Source: Pokkaliibacter plantistimulans (GTDB lineage: Bacteria > Pseudomonadota > Gammaproteobacteria > Pseudomonadales > Balneatricaceae). From it: a stretch of DNA of 64,000 bases. The notes beneath the pieces are model-generated. The model was given only the letters and a program-made list of their open reading frames with translations, made no database searches and was not told the DNA's origin. The stretch covers positions 41,125 through 105,124 of the forward strand of contig NZ_LAPT01000021.1 of the NCBI RefSeq assembly GCF_003194385.1, written 5' to 3'. A program made the translations under genes and the position numbers. Positions within the stretch are counted from its first letter, which is position 1, and each line of letters begins with the position of its first letter. Of the stretch, positions 20,431 to 28,385 are shown piece after piece.

Positions 20431-20454
20431 AGGGGCTTAACTCTATAAGCCCCT
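20431..20454 (+). terminator. Stem-loop after the diguanylate cyclase gene
   Basis: Perfect 9-bp stem (AGGGGCTTA with TAAGCCCCT) and a 6-base loop begin four bases after the stop codon. There is no long T run, so it may act as a weak or bidirectional terminator. Confidence 0.55.
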
Positions 20455-20501
20455 ATACAAGGAAAGATTCAAAGGGAAAGATCCGGCAAGCCCAGGTCTG
20501 T

Positions 20502-20864
20502 TCAGTTCTTGCGGCCGCTGATGATGTCGGCGATATGTTCAATTACGCGTGCAGCCGTCAGCGCTGCATCCTGCTGTAATTCATCCAGCCCCTTGGCGTC
20601 ATTAACAAAGCGCTCCTCCATTTCGCCGATGTAACGCGAAAAGTCGAATCGGTCTGCCTGTTCTGCCGCCGTCGGTGCTTTGCCCAGTGTGATCTGCAGG
20701 CGTTCGATCACCATGGCAATGGCAGTCTCAAAGGCGGCACGTTGAGCAGGAGTAAGGTAGCCATCGCCCTTGTCGAGTAATTCCTGCCAGGAATCTGGAG
20801 TGCTGGTTGGTGTGCTGGAGGCTGCAGTGCTGTTGTCAAAGCCCAGCAGATCGGTGTTGCTCAT
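20502..20864 (-). CDS. Hypothetical protein, 120 residues, in the Hrp island
   Basis: Not recognised. It has a Ser/Thr/Pro-rich first 24 residues, then a probably helical acidic body (LTPAQRAAFETAIAMVIERL, then RYIGEMEERFVNDAKGLDEL), with no Cys and no membrane segment. It lies between a diguanylate cyclase and a harpin gene and on the harpin strand, 282 bases downstream of it. I found no hrp box upstream. The Ser/Thr-rich N-terminus would suit a T3SS substrate or accessory factor, but nothing proves this. The 282-base gap to the harpin gene holds a strong stem-loop and otherwise nothing I can name. Confidence 0.6.
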   Translation of the reverse strand: MSNTDLLGFDNSTAASSTPTSTPDSWQELLDKGDGYLTPAQRAAFETAIAMVIERLQITLGKAPTAAEQADRFDFSRYIGEMEERFVNDAKGLDELQQDAALTAARVIEHIADIISGRKN

Positions 20865-21099
20865 GGTTGTGTCCTCTGACGATCCCTGCTGAAAAGATAA
20901 ATAGCAGGGTGATTAGCAGTGGTGGTGAATATGTTGGCTCGTGTCGTCGGTACTTCCGATGTATACGTTTAACTTAGCCGATACCTTAAACCTGCTGATG
21001 CCTGTAGGCAGGCGCTGAAAGAAAGTGTCAAACCACTGAGTGCAATTGCTCGGTTCGACAAACCGGCATGAAGTAAGGGTCAGTGATCCCGGCGACAAG

Positions 21100-21127
21100 G
21101 GGCAACCTGAGCGAATTCAGGTTGCCC
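21100..21127 (-). terminator. Stem-loop after the harpin gene
   Basis: Perfect 11-bp inverted repeat (GGGCAACCTGA and TCAGGTTGCCC) with a 6-base loop, 19 bases beyond the harpin stop codon. There is no T run on the minus strand, so it may stabilise the mRNA end as much as terminate. Confidence 0.6.
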
Positions 21128-21146
21128 GTGTGAATGGGTGACAAAA

Positions 21147-22040
21147 TCAACTCATCTGAATCGATAGTTCAATGTTGGGACCGTTTTGGCCGCCCAATCC
21201 GCCAAGGCCACCGCCCATACCACCACCGGCCTGACCAAAGGTGCCGGAGTTGTTGTCCATCATTTTGGCAACCAGCTTCAGCAGGTCTTTCAGCAAGTCC
21301 TGAATCTGACCGCCACCATCCTGAGTGGGGGAAATGGCGTTGCTGAGTGAGTTTTCGCCGGCGCCTTTCATAAGTGAGTTGCCAATGTCGACCAGGCTCT
21401 TGCCGAGGTCTTCCGAGCTCAACCCTCCCAAGCCACCGGCGCCGCCCAGGCCGTTCCCGCCGCCCAGTCCACCCGCTCCACCCAGACCACTGTTGCCGCC
21501 GACACCGCCTGAACCGCCACCCGTGCCTCCACCTGAGCCAATGCCACCGACACCGCCCTGACCTCCACCCATGCCGGAGTTGTTTCCACCCTGGCCGCCG
21601 TTCATCATCATTTGCATCATGGCCATCAGCAGCATCTTCATCAGGTCTTCCATATTCATCTGACCGTCTGAGCCGCCATTGCTGCTGCCACCGCTGCCGG
21701 AACCGCCCTGACCGTTGGCCTGATCAGTGCCGCCGTTCTTCTGCATCTTGTCCATGAGCTCCTTGAGCATGTCGCCCAGCTCTGAGCCCTGACCACCTTG
21801 CGAATTACCCAGCCCGCCATTCTGGCCACCGGATTGTCCGCCCTGGGCACCCTGGCCCTGCGCCATCTGAATCAGCGCCTTGACCAACAGCTCGACCAGC
21901 TTTTCCAGGCCGTTGCTGCCCTGACCTGAACCTTGCAGGCCCTGGTTCTGACCGTTCTGGCCAAGGCCTGACGAAAAATCGGAATTACCCAGCGGGCTGA
22001 AGCCGCCAATGGAGTTGGACTGTATGCTCATCGTGGACAT
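21147..22040 (-). CDS. Glycine-rich harpin-like protein
   Basis: Candidate secreted harpin of 297 residues: very rich in Gly, with Ser, Asn, Gln and Met, no Cys, and short leucine/methionine-rich amphipathic helices set in the glycine matrix (LEKLVELLVKALIQMAQ, LGDMLKELMDKMQ, IQDLLKDLLKLVAKMMD). These are the general marks of harpins, heat-stable T3SS proteins that act at the plant cell wall and membrane. No enzymatic domain is seen. The ATG at 22040 has AGGAAGGG upstream. An exact hrp box lies about 140 bases upstream. It is a second harpin besides HrpN and not a close copy of it. Family assignment is by composition and context. Confidence 0.82.
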   Translation of the reverse strand: MSTMSIQSNSIGGFSPLGNSDFSSGLGQNGQNQGLQGSGQGSNGLEKLVELLVKALIQMAQGQGAQGGQSGGQNGGLGNSQGGQGSELGDMLKELMDKMQKNGGTDQANGQGGSGSGGSSNGGSDGQMNMEDLMKMLLMAMMQMMMNGGQGGNNSGMGGGQGGVGGIGSGGGTGGGSGGVGGNSGLGGAGGLGGGNGLGGAGGLGGLSSEDLGKSLVDIGNSLMKGAGENSLSNAISPTQDGGGQIQDLLKDLLKLVAKMMDNNSGTFGQAGGGMGGGLGGLGGQNGPNIELSIQMS

Positions 22041-22110
22041 AACGTTTCCCTTCCTGTTCGTAATCAAATGTCCGGCCCTGTATTAAGGTCCGGGATAGAT
22101 GATGGTAGGG

Positions 22111-22132
22111 AGCGACCCTTGTCACGGTCGCT
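22111..22132 (-). other. Hairpin in the harpin mRNA leader
   Basis: AGCGACC at 22111-22117 pairs with GGTCGCT at 22126-22132 around an 8-base loop. It lies between the hrp box and the harpin start, so it would be in the 5' leader. Its role is unknown. Confidence 0.4.
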
Positions 22133-22181
22133 GGTCTGAGGTGCTGCGGGATAAGAGGTTGCTCCACGCCATTCCGCTGAA

Positions 22182-22209
22182 TGAGTGGTATGCACTTTGC
22201 TGAGGTTCC
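22182..22209 (-). promoter_or_regulatory. hrp box (HrpL promoter) for the harpin gene
   Basis: Minus strand GGAACC (22209-22204), 15-base spacer, CCACTCA (22188-22182). Exact consensus match. Confidence 0.92.
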
Positions 22210-22354
22210 CCTTAGGAGCAGGGTAAGGTCGAAAAAGCGCAGCAATTACGCAAATCTAGTCGGTAATAACGGTAGGGGGATAACTGACAGCGGATCAGGG
22301 AAATGTGCCGGCGAGTGCCTGGGATTGATTCACCGGCCACACAGAGGGCGTGAG

Positions 22355-22990
22355 CTATCTGATCAGGTTGTGGGCGAGGGCATAACGCACAATTTCTGTA
22401 TGGCTGGAAAAGCTCATTTTTTGCATCAGCCGGAATTTATGGGTGCTGACTGTTTTGTTGCTGATGCACAGTTCTTCAGCGATTTCATTGACGCTGAGGC
22501 CGCGTGCCAGCAGGCAGAAAATATGAAATTCCCGCTTCGACAGACTGTCATGTTTGGGTGTATCGATCGCCTCGTCAAAGTCGAAGGCGAGTTTTTCGGC
22601 CACATCGGACTGGATATAGCGGCCTCCCTGAGCCAGCTTGCGAATCCCGGCGATCAGGGTGTTGGCATCGCAGTCCTTGCTGAGATAGCCGCGTGCCCCT
22701 GCGCGGATGGTGCGGCGGGCAATCTGCGTCTCATTGTGCATGCTGAGTATCAGAATCGGCAGCTCAGGATAGCGCTTGGCGATAGTTTCAATCAGGGGAA
22801 TGCCACTGAGTCCTGGCATCAAAATATCCAGAGTCAGAATGTCAGGCTGCTGCTGCTCCAGAATGGTCAACAGATGGTCGCCATCGACTGCTTCGGCCAT
22901 CAGTTCAATGTCGTCATACAGTGCAAGCAGCTGTTTCAGTCCCTCACGCACAATGGAGTGGTCATCTGCAATCAACAAGCGAATCTTCAT
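22355..22990 (-). CDS. hrpY: NarL/LuxR-type response regulator HrpY
   Basis: Two-component response regulator of 211 residues. The receiver domain shows the acidic pair (IADDHS), the phosphoacceptor Asp near residue 55 (LTLDILMPG) and the conserved Lys (YLSKD). The C-terminal LuxR-type helix-turn-helix reads LSKREFHIFCLLARGLSVNE then ISNKTVSTHKF. The ATG at 22990 overlaps the kinase gene by 29 bases. In Erwinia and Pantoea HrpY activates hrpS, which in turn drives hrpL. No hrpS or hrpL lies in this window, so the rest of the relay must be elsewhere. Confidence 0.85.
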   Translation of the reverse strand: MKIRLLIADDHSIVREGLKQLLALYDDIELMAEAVDGDHLLTILEQQQPDILTLDILMPGLSGIPLIETIAKRYPELPILILSMHNETQIARRTIRAGARGYLSKDCDANTLIAGIRKLAQGGRYIQSDVAEKLAFDFDEAIDTPKHDSLSKREFHIFCLLARGLSVNEIAEELCISNKTVSTHKFRLMQKMSFSSHTEIVRYALAHNLIR

Positions 22991-25262
22991 CGATGCCTCT
23001 TCTAGTGTTGCCAAGGGGAATATGGAGTTCAATATAGGTGCCTTTGTTGGGGGCACTGAACAGATAGAGTTCACCCCGGATCATGATGGCGCGCTCCTTA
23101 ATGCCCATCAGGCCAAAGGATTCACTGTGCTGACGTTTGCTGTCGAAGCCGCAACCATTATCGCGAATGCCCAGAAGCAGATGAGAATCCAGCTCATGCA
23201 GCAGAATGTGCACCTGACTGGCATTGGCATGGCGGATAATGTTTGTCAGTGATTCCTGTACGATACGGAACACCGCTGTCGCAATGTCTTCTGGCAGACT
23301 AACGTCAGCACAGTTCAGGGTGAGCCGGCATTCACAGCTGCGATTGCGCTGCTTGAAGTCTTCTACCAGCCATTCCAGCGCGGCAATAAAGCCCATATCC
23401 AGCGCGCCAGGTCGCAGGCGTGATACCAGATTACGGGTAAAGGAGATGGTGTGTTGCAGCTGTTTGCGAATACGCCCCAGTTGCTGAGTGAAGGCTTCAT
23501 CGGATTTTCCGTAGCGTACACTCATGCTCTGAATTTCCATACTCAGGGCGGTGAGCTGCTGACCCAGCTCGTCATGCACCTCGCGTGCAATATGCTTGCG
23601 CTCACCCTCGCGAGTGCGTTCACGGTGAGCCACCAGTTCCCGCAGCTGGCTGCGTGAATACTCCAGATCCTGGCGAAAGCGCTTGAGCAGGGTGATGTCG
23701 CGGCCGATGGCCAGCACGCTGTTGATACGGCCATCAGGGCCGCGTTCGGGCACCAGATTGATCAGCGAGCAGGCCGGACCTTTGATCGACATCCAGTTCA
23801 ATTCAAATTCGAGGTTTTCGCCGCTGCAGATCACTTCCTTGATCTTGTTATGGTACATCAGGCCTTCTTCGCCACCAGGATACTCCAGCGGGGAAGAGTT
23901 GATGATGACCCGCGACAGACCGCCCGACATTTTGATGATCTTGGGGTTGATGTAGATACGGCGGCCATTGAGTTCGTGACGGCAAATCGTGTCCGGGGAG
24001 TTCTCCACCAGAGTGCGGAATTCCTGTTCTCGCTTTTGCAGCGCCAGTTCGGCATGGCGACGCTGGGAGTAGTCACGACCAATACACAGTACGCTGCAAA
24101 CATGCTGTTGATTGTCGAACTCGGGGATAAGATGAGCTTCGTAGCAATACTCGATACCGTCATCGGTCCAGATGATGTCCAGCTCCTGCGCAGTGCCAGA
24201 GTCCACGACGTTCTTGATCTTATCGTACAGGGCCTGATCATTGTGCTTGATCACAGAGTCGTCAAGTGGAGTCTTGTTTAGCACATCTTCCATCTGGCTG
24301 GCATGGGCGATCTTCAGGTAGGCCGGGTTGGCATAGGTTCTGCGACATTCAGTGTCATAACGGATCACTACATCGCGCGAATGCTCGACCAGGGCTCTGA
24401 ATTCCTGTTCCCTGAGCAATTTCTCCATTTCCTGTCGTTTCTTCTCGGTAATGTCGCGGGATATACCGGCAATCCGATACACCTCGCCCTGATCATTAAA
24501 GATAGGAATGATGGTGGTATCGAAGGTGCATAAGGTTCCATTGAGCAGCACATTTTCTTCGTAATGATAGGGCTGGCCGGTGTCGGTGCAGATGAGTTTC
24601 TGTGAGTAGCAGCTGGCAACTTTCTCCGGCGGCAGGAAGGTATCGAGATAGCGTCCGATGATCTGTTCAGCGGGTAAGCCCAGACGTTGGGCTGAGACTT
24701 TATTGACATCAACAATCAGCAGACGGCGCTCGGGAGTGATATCCAGCAGATAGAAATCATCAGTCAGGTTATCGAAAACCTGTTTGTGCTGTTGCTCGAT
24801 TTTGAATCGCTGCTGCAGGACATGTTCAGCACGGCGGCGTCGTTCTTCCTGACGGCGTTCGGATATGTCACGGAAATAGCCCACAATCAGGCTTTTACCG
24901 TTGTGCTCGAAGTAATTGACGATGATCTCGACGGGGACATGGCGCCCGCCTGGCAAAACATGCTCAGACTCGAAGGTGTGAGTCTTATGTATCGCCAGAT
25001 AGTTTTCCAGCTGCAGTAGCTTATGGGGATCGTAATGAGGGTCGATATCTGCCGGGGTCCAGGTCAGCACGGTTTCCCGGCTGACACCAAAATGACGGCA
25101 AACCGCCTCATTTACCAGAATAAAGCGATAGCCCTGGTCAGGGTCAGTGACAAAGATGGCAGGATCACGCATGGACTCGATCAGTGCGCGCAGCAGGCTG
25201 TTTTCCTGTAGCAGAGTATCAGCACTGATGTTCGGGAAGACGAGAGTACTAAGGTTTTCCAT
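22962..25262 (-). CDS. hrpX: PAS-domain sensor histidine kinase HrpX
   Basis: Cytoplasmic sensor kinase of 766 residues with no membrane helix. Four PAS domains are visible at about residues 20-135, 155-275, 285-405 and 410-530, most ending in a DIT/RDIS-type PAC motif (GYFRDISERR, GISRDITEKK, AIGRDITLLK). A HisKA_3 dimerisation domain follows (IAREVHDELGQQLTALSMEI, His near 557), then an HATPase domain (VQESLTNIIRHANAS, GIRDNGCGF, FGLMGIKERA). Erwinia HrpX has fewer PAS domains, so this homologue is longer and may sense more inputs. No hrp box is found upstream, as expected for a regulator above HrpL. Confidence 0.82.
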   Translation of the reverse strand: MENLSTLVFPNISADTLLQENSLLRALIESMRDPAIFVTDPDQGYRFILVNEAVCRHFGVSRETVLTWTPADIDPHYDPHKLLQLENYLAIHKTHTFESEHVLPGGRHVPVEIIVNYFEHNGKSLIVGYFRDISERRQEERRRRAEHVLQQRFKIEQQHKQVFDNLTDDFYLLDITPERRLLIVDVNKVSAQRLGLPAEQIIGRYLDTFLPPEKVASCYSQKLICTDTGQPYHYEENVLLNGTLCTFDTTIIPIFNDQGEVYRIAGISRDITEKKRQEMEKLLREQEFRALVEHSRDVVIRYDTECRRTYANPAYLKIAHASQMEDVLNKTPLDDSVIKHNDQALYDKIKNVVDSGTAQELDIIWTDDGIEYCYEAHLIPEFDNQQHVCSVLCIGRDYSQRRHAELALQKREQEFRTLVENSPDTICRHELNGRRIYINPKIIKMSGGLSRVIINSSPLEYPGGEEGLMYHNKIKEVICSGENLEFELNWMSIKGPACSLINLVPERGPDGRINSVLAIGRDITLLKRFRQDLEYSRSQLRELVAHRERTREGERKHIAREVHDELGQQLTALSMEIQSMSVRYGKSDEAFTQQLGRIRKQLQHTISFTRNLVSRLRPGALDMGFIAALEWLVEDFKQRNRSCECRLTLNCADVSLPEDIATAVFRIVQESLTNIIRHANASQVHILLHELDSHLLLGIRDNGCGFDSKRQHSESFGLMGIKERAIMIRGELYLFSAPNKGTYIELHIPLGNTRRGIDEDSLVDCR

Positions 25263-25469
25263 CGTAAAGGCTTGCCCGCAATAAACCTCAGAAAACAGCG
25301 TATTAGCACTGCTAATTAAACGGTTAAGTTACTTGATTGGCTGGTCTGGTGCTAGTGGTCGCGATTTGATGAAGACACAGGTTGTCAGTAAAACGTGACA
25401 ATTGGGCGCAGCTGATGAGGCTTTTAGCCTTCGGGGGCAGAGGGCGTGTTGCTTGTGTGGGAATACAGG

Positions 25470-25491
25470 CGGCCAGCACGGCGGCTGGCCG
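25470..25491 (-). terminator. Stem-loop after the harpin-pilin chimera gene
   Basis: Perfect 8-bp stem (CGGCCAGC and GCTGGCCG) with a 6-base loop, 28 bases after the stop codon of the 25519-26121 gene. There is no T run. The rest of the 256-base gap to hrpX shows nothing I can name. Confidence 0.5.
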
Positions 25492-25518
25492 AACGGGTGG
25501 AGTGCAGGCTGAAGGTAT

Positions 25519-26121
25519 TCAGAAGTTGATACCCTTGCCACTTTGAGTGTTAGCGTTGTTCGCCTTGTTGGCTGAATCCACATAGCCATTGGAAATAGCG
25601 TTTTTAGTATCGACTATCAGTTTTTCAGACTGAGCAATGCTGGCTTGCACAACTGTCTCGGCAATGGTGTGCTCCATCATCTCGAGCGCATCAAGATTGT
25701 CCTTTAACATGCGCTGGCTGAGCTGTTCCAGATCACGGTTGATGCTGTCGAAATCGTTATTGCCAGTGCCGCCGGTGCCGCTGTTGCCTTGTGCATTACC
25801 ACTACCGCCGGCATTGCCCAGAGGAGCGCCGCTTGGGTAGTGGCTCTGGTTGCTGCCATTCCCTCCACCTTGTCCGCCATAAAGATGGCCATCGTTAAAT
25901 GCCAGTGGATTACCCTGCGCATCGAACAGACTGCCCCCGCCAGCCCTGCTATTGCTACCGCCCTGAGAGCCCTGACCCCGTGCAGAACGAGGGTCGTCAT
26001 CAATAGTTATACTCAGGGTTATCTCCAGCCTTTTTTCTCTGGGTGGACTCCGAAATCCGCCGTCGGCTATGGGCTGTTGTGGCGGGAAAGACCCGCTGTG
26101 ACAGCTGCCTGAAATTGCCAT
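25519..26121 (-). CDS. Harpin-like/HrpA-like chimeric protein
   Basis: 200-residue protein in two unlike halves. Residues ~35-125 are a Gly/Ser/Asn-rich, low-complexity harpin-like region. The last ~75 residues are helical, and their final 27 nearly copy the end of the pilin HrpA encoded next door (here NGYVDSANKANNANTQSGKG, there NGYVDSANKANNAATQSGKA), followed by INF or INY. The same alignment extends with lower identity about 25 residues further back. The ATG at 26121 has GAGGAG upstream. An exact hrp box precedes it, divergent from the hrpA box. It could be a pilus tip or cap, a pilin-binding secreted protein or a minor pilin. I know no named family with this layout. Confidence 0.85.
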   Translation of the reverse strand: MAISGSCHSGSFPPQQPIADGGFRSPPREKRLEITLSITIDDDPRSARGQGSQGGSNSRAGGGSLFDAQGNPLAFNDGHLYGGQGGGNGSNQSHYPSGAPLGNAGGSGNAQGNSGTGGTGNNDFDSINRDLEQLSQRMLKDNLDALEMMEHTIAETVVQASIAQSEKLIVDTKNAISNGYVDSANKANNANTQSGKGINF

Positions 26122-26198
26122 CCTTCATCTCCTCTTGCGTTGCAATCCTCAACGATGTTGCCCGCATAAGAACCGCTATGTCAGCGGTATGCCGAAGC

Positions 26199-26227
26199 TG
26201 AGTGGGAGGGCATCAGGGGCTGGTTCC
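26199..26227 (-). promoter_or_regulatory. hrp box (HrpL promoter) for the harpin-pilin chimera gene
   Basis: Minus strand GGAACC (26227-26222), 16-base spacer, CCACTCA (26205-26199). Exact consensus; back-to-back with the hrpA box. Confidence 0.92.
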
Positions 26228-26275
26228 GCAGTTTTTTCACCTGATCTGGGGACGGAAAAAAGTGAAAAAAGCGGC

Positions 26276-26303
26276 GGAACCGGAGTCGGGTGACCACCAC
26301 TTA
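26276..26303 (+). promoter_or_regulatory. hrp box (HrpL promoter) for hrpA
   Basis: GGAACC (26276-26281), 15-base spacer, CCACTTA (26297-26303). Exact consensus, 70 bases upstream of the hrpA ATG; divergent from the box at 26199-26227. Confidence 0.93.
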
Positions 26304-26373
26304 ACCAGCGAGACATGCATCGGCGTGTCCGAAATCCAGAACACATTCTTCTGACTTTAGATAGGTGAAAATT

Positions 26374-26598
26374 ATGAGTTCAGTTCTAGGTAGTCTAGGT
26401 GGTCAAGGTTTGCAGGCTTCTCAGGATGCTTTGCAGCTTCTGGATAAAACCTCTGCAGAAACCACCAAAATGAATGCGGCGGCGCAGTCTGACAAAATGA
26501 AGACTGACACCGTCAACAGTATCATGAACGGCTATGTTGACTCAGCTAACAAAGCCAACAACGCCGCTACTCAGAGCGGCAAGGCGATCAACTACTAA
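26374..26598 (+). CDS. hrpA: Hrp pilus subunit HrpA (pilin)
   Basis: 74-residue secreted protein with a small-residue-rich N-terminal third and a helical C-terminal half ending DSANKANNAATQSGKAINY. Size, composition, lack of Cys and aromatic residues except the terminal Tyr, and position at the head of the hrpB-hrcJ-hrpD-hrpE operon fit HrpA, the subunit of the long Hrp pilus that crosses the plant cell wall. HrpA proteins are very diverse in sequence, so the call rests mostly on context. The ATG at 26374 is preferred to an in-frame start at 26365. It has a near-identical tail in the divergent neighbour. Confidence 0.8.
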   Translation: MSSVLGSLGGQGLQASQDALQLLDKTSAETTKMNAAAQSDKMKTDTVNSIMNGYVDSANKANNAATQSGKAINY

Positions 26599-26742
26599 GA
26601 TTGGTTTACGTTTCCAGGGATGGCAGGGGTCCGGTCTGGACGTGTGTAGTGGCTCCTGTCATTCGTGGTAATGCTCCGGAGATAGTTTCCCGAGGCTTAC
26701 TGGTCGTGGTTGCTATCTGCCGACTTTGAAGGAGAAAAGTGA

Positions 26743-27870
26743 ATGATCAATGCAACCCTGACTATCAGTATTCCTCTTGATAACTCCGGCGGATTGCTGC
26801 AGGGCGACACCAACAAAGGTGCCGCACCGTCGCAGCAAGGTTCCCAGGGTGGCAGCACCAATCCGCTGGCAGATATGCTGGCCGATGCGCTGACACAGGC
26901 GCTGTTTCAGAAACAAGGTGATGGCGCCACCTTTAATAACCCCGGCAACAATCCTTTGATGGATATGATTGCCAAGTTTATGGATCAAAATAAGTCCAAC
27001 TATAGCGGGCCAGATGATGCCACCGGTAATGTGCGCAACTGGCAGGACGAGATGAGTGAAGATAACTATCTGGATAAGAATGAGCTACAGGAATTTACCA
27101 AGGGCCTGAAAGATGCTTTGTCCAGTGTGTTGGGCGGTGGCTTGCAGCAGATGTTGGGTGGTGCAGGTGGCATGGTGAGTGATGTAGGTAATACCATCAG
27201 CGGTCTTGGCGGTATGGCGGGTAGCGTGGCAGGCGGAGCCCTGGGCGGCCTTGGCGGTAGCATGATTGGTGGTGCGCTGGGCGATGCACTGGGTTCGGCC
27301 ATCGGTGGCTCGATCAGTGGTCTGGGCAGCCAGATTGGTGGTCTGGGAGGTGGTTTCGGCGGCGGCTTTGGTGGTGCGGGCTTTGGTAGTGCGTCTCCTC
27401 AAAGTACAGGCTTTGGCGGCGGCAGCACGCTGGGTAATATGAGTCCCGCTATGCAGTCAGGTGTTGCTACAGCTGGCAGCTTTGCTTCCTATGCCGGTAA
27501 GACCGCATTGGACAGCATCGGTACTCACAATGATAGCGACACACGCTACTTCGTGAATAAAGAAGACCGGGAAATGGCAAAGGATATTGGTCGTTTCATG
27601 GACCAAAACCCTGAAATTTTCGGTAAGCCTGAGTATCAGAAAGATAACTGGGACAAAGCAAAGACGGATGACAAGTCATGGGCTGATGCACTGAGCAATC
27701 CTGATGATGATGGTATGTCCAAAGAAAGTATGGACAAGTTTAAGCAGGCGATCAGCATGCTGAAAGACACTATGGATGGTAAGAGCACTGGCAACCAGCA
27801 AACGGATATGGATGCCATGTTACTGGCGAACAGTCTTGTCAATCAGGCAATGCATAAAGTCGCTGCCTGA
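26743..27870 (+). CDS. hrpN: Harpin HrpN
   Basis: 375-residue Cys-free harpin with a glycine-rich middle (about residues 125-245) and a C-terminal domain that reads like Erwinia HrpN: DSIGTHNDSDTRYFVNKEDR, MAKDIGRFMDQNPEIFGKP, and KTDDKSWADALSNPDDDGMS. HrpN is secreted by the T3SS, elicits plant responses and helps effector translocation. It occupies the slot between hrpA and hrpB where P. syringae has hrpZ. I find no separate hrp box in the 144 bases after hrpA, so it is probably read from the hrpA promoter. Its N-terminus (INATLTISIPLDN) resembles a stretch in the divergent chimera (LEITLSITIDDD). Confidence 0.93.
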   Translation: MINATLTISIPLDNSGGLLQGDTNKGAAPSQQGSQGGSTNPLADMLADALTQALFQKQGDGATFNNPGNNPLMDMIAKFMDQNKSNYSGPDDATGNVRNWQDEMSEDNYLDKNELQEFTKGLKDALSSVLGGGLQQMLGGAGGMVSDVGNTISGLGGMAGSVAGGALGGLGGSMIGGALGDALGSAIGGSISGLGSQIGGLGGGFGGGFGGAGFGSASPQSTGFGGGSTLGNMSPAMQSGVATAGSFASYAGKTALDSIGTHNDSDTRYFVNKEDREMAKDIGRFMDQNPEIFGKPEYQKDNWDKAKTDDKSWADALSNPDDDGMSKESMDKFKQAISMLKDTMDGKSTGNQQTDMDAMLLANSLVNQAMHKVAA

Positions 27871-27887
27871 GTCTGGAAGGCGATGAT

Positions 27888-27923
27888 GGCGGGTGATCAC
27901 CGGGAGGTCATCCGCCTCTTTTC
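27888..27923 (+). terminator. Terminator or attenuator between hrpN and hrpB
   Basis: GGCGGGTGA (27888-27896) pairs with TCATCCGCC (27908-27916) with one G-U pair and an 11-base loop, followed by TCTTTTC. Because hrpB onward has no separate hrp box, partial read-through is likely; this would make hrpA and hrpN far more abundant than the export parts. Confidence 0.6.
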
Positions 27924-27955
27924 ATTGTCGTCGATAGTGTTGGCAGGAGGTTCTC

Positions 27956-28336
27956 ATGTCAGTGAAAGATATTCAGGGGCTGGGACAGGTCAGTATCCCT
28001 TCCGCGGGCGAGTCGGGTGAACAGAGCAAGATAAAGGCACCTTCTCAGCAGGACGTGCATTTTTTCAGTGCGGCGATGCAGGCTCCCCAGCAGGACCAGA
28101 GCAATACCAACGTGGCCGAGCGCATTGTTGATCAGCTATCTGGCTCATCAGAGCACTTGCAGGCGCTGTCAGACAAGGCTAACAAGGCGTTACGTAAAGC
28201 CTCCAAGTCTTCCAGCCCGGAAGACGTGATAGCGGCTAACCGCTCGTTATCCTCTTTCTATCTGGAAAGTTTGCTGACCACCAAGCTGATCAGCAAAGGT
28301 TCGCAGGCAATCGAAAAACTCACCAGCCTGCAGTAA
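27956..28336 (+). CDS. hrpB: T3SS inner-rod protein HrpB (SctI)
   Basis: 126-residue SctI-family inner-rod/adaptor protein: polar N-terminal half and a C-terminal helical domain (SPEDVIAANRSLSSFYLESL, then LTTKLISKGSQAIEKLTSLQ), the part that polymerises or joins the export gate to the pilus base. It lies directly upstream of hrcJ, its fixed place in Hrp1 clusters. The ATG follows AGGAGG. Confidence 0.88.
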   Translation: MSVKDIQGLGQVSIPSAGESGEQSKIKAPSQQDVHFFSAAMQAPQQDQSNTNVAERIVDQLSGSSEHLQALSDKANKALRKASKSSSPEDVIAANRSLSSFYLESLLTTKLISKGSQAIEKLTSLQ

Positions 28337-28385
28337 ACGGCCGGAGGCTGTTAAATAAGTACTGAGCCGCAGAGCGGGAGAAAGT

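Noticed and set aside
21325..21757. Proline-rich frames on the plus strand opposite the harpin gene
   Set aside because: They are the antisense image of glycine codons in the harpin and have no independent support.
24511..24539. hrp-box-like sequence inside hrpX (GGAACC, N16, CCACCAT, minus strand)
   Set aside because: Last consensus A is T, it lies deep in coding sequence, and no gene start follows within a useful distance except hrpY about 1.5 kb away.
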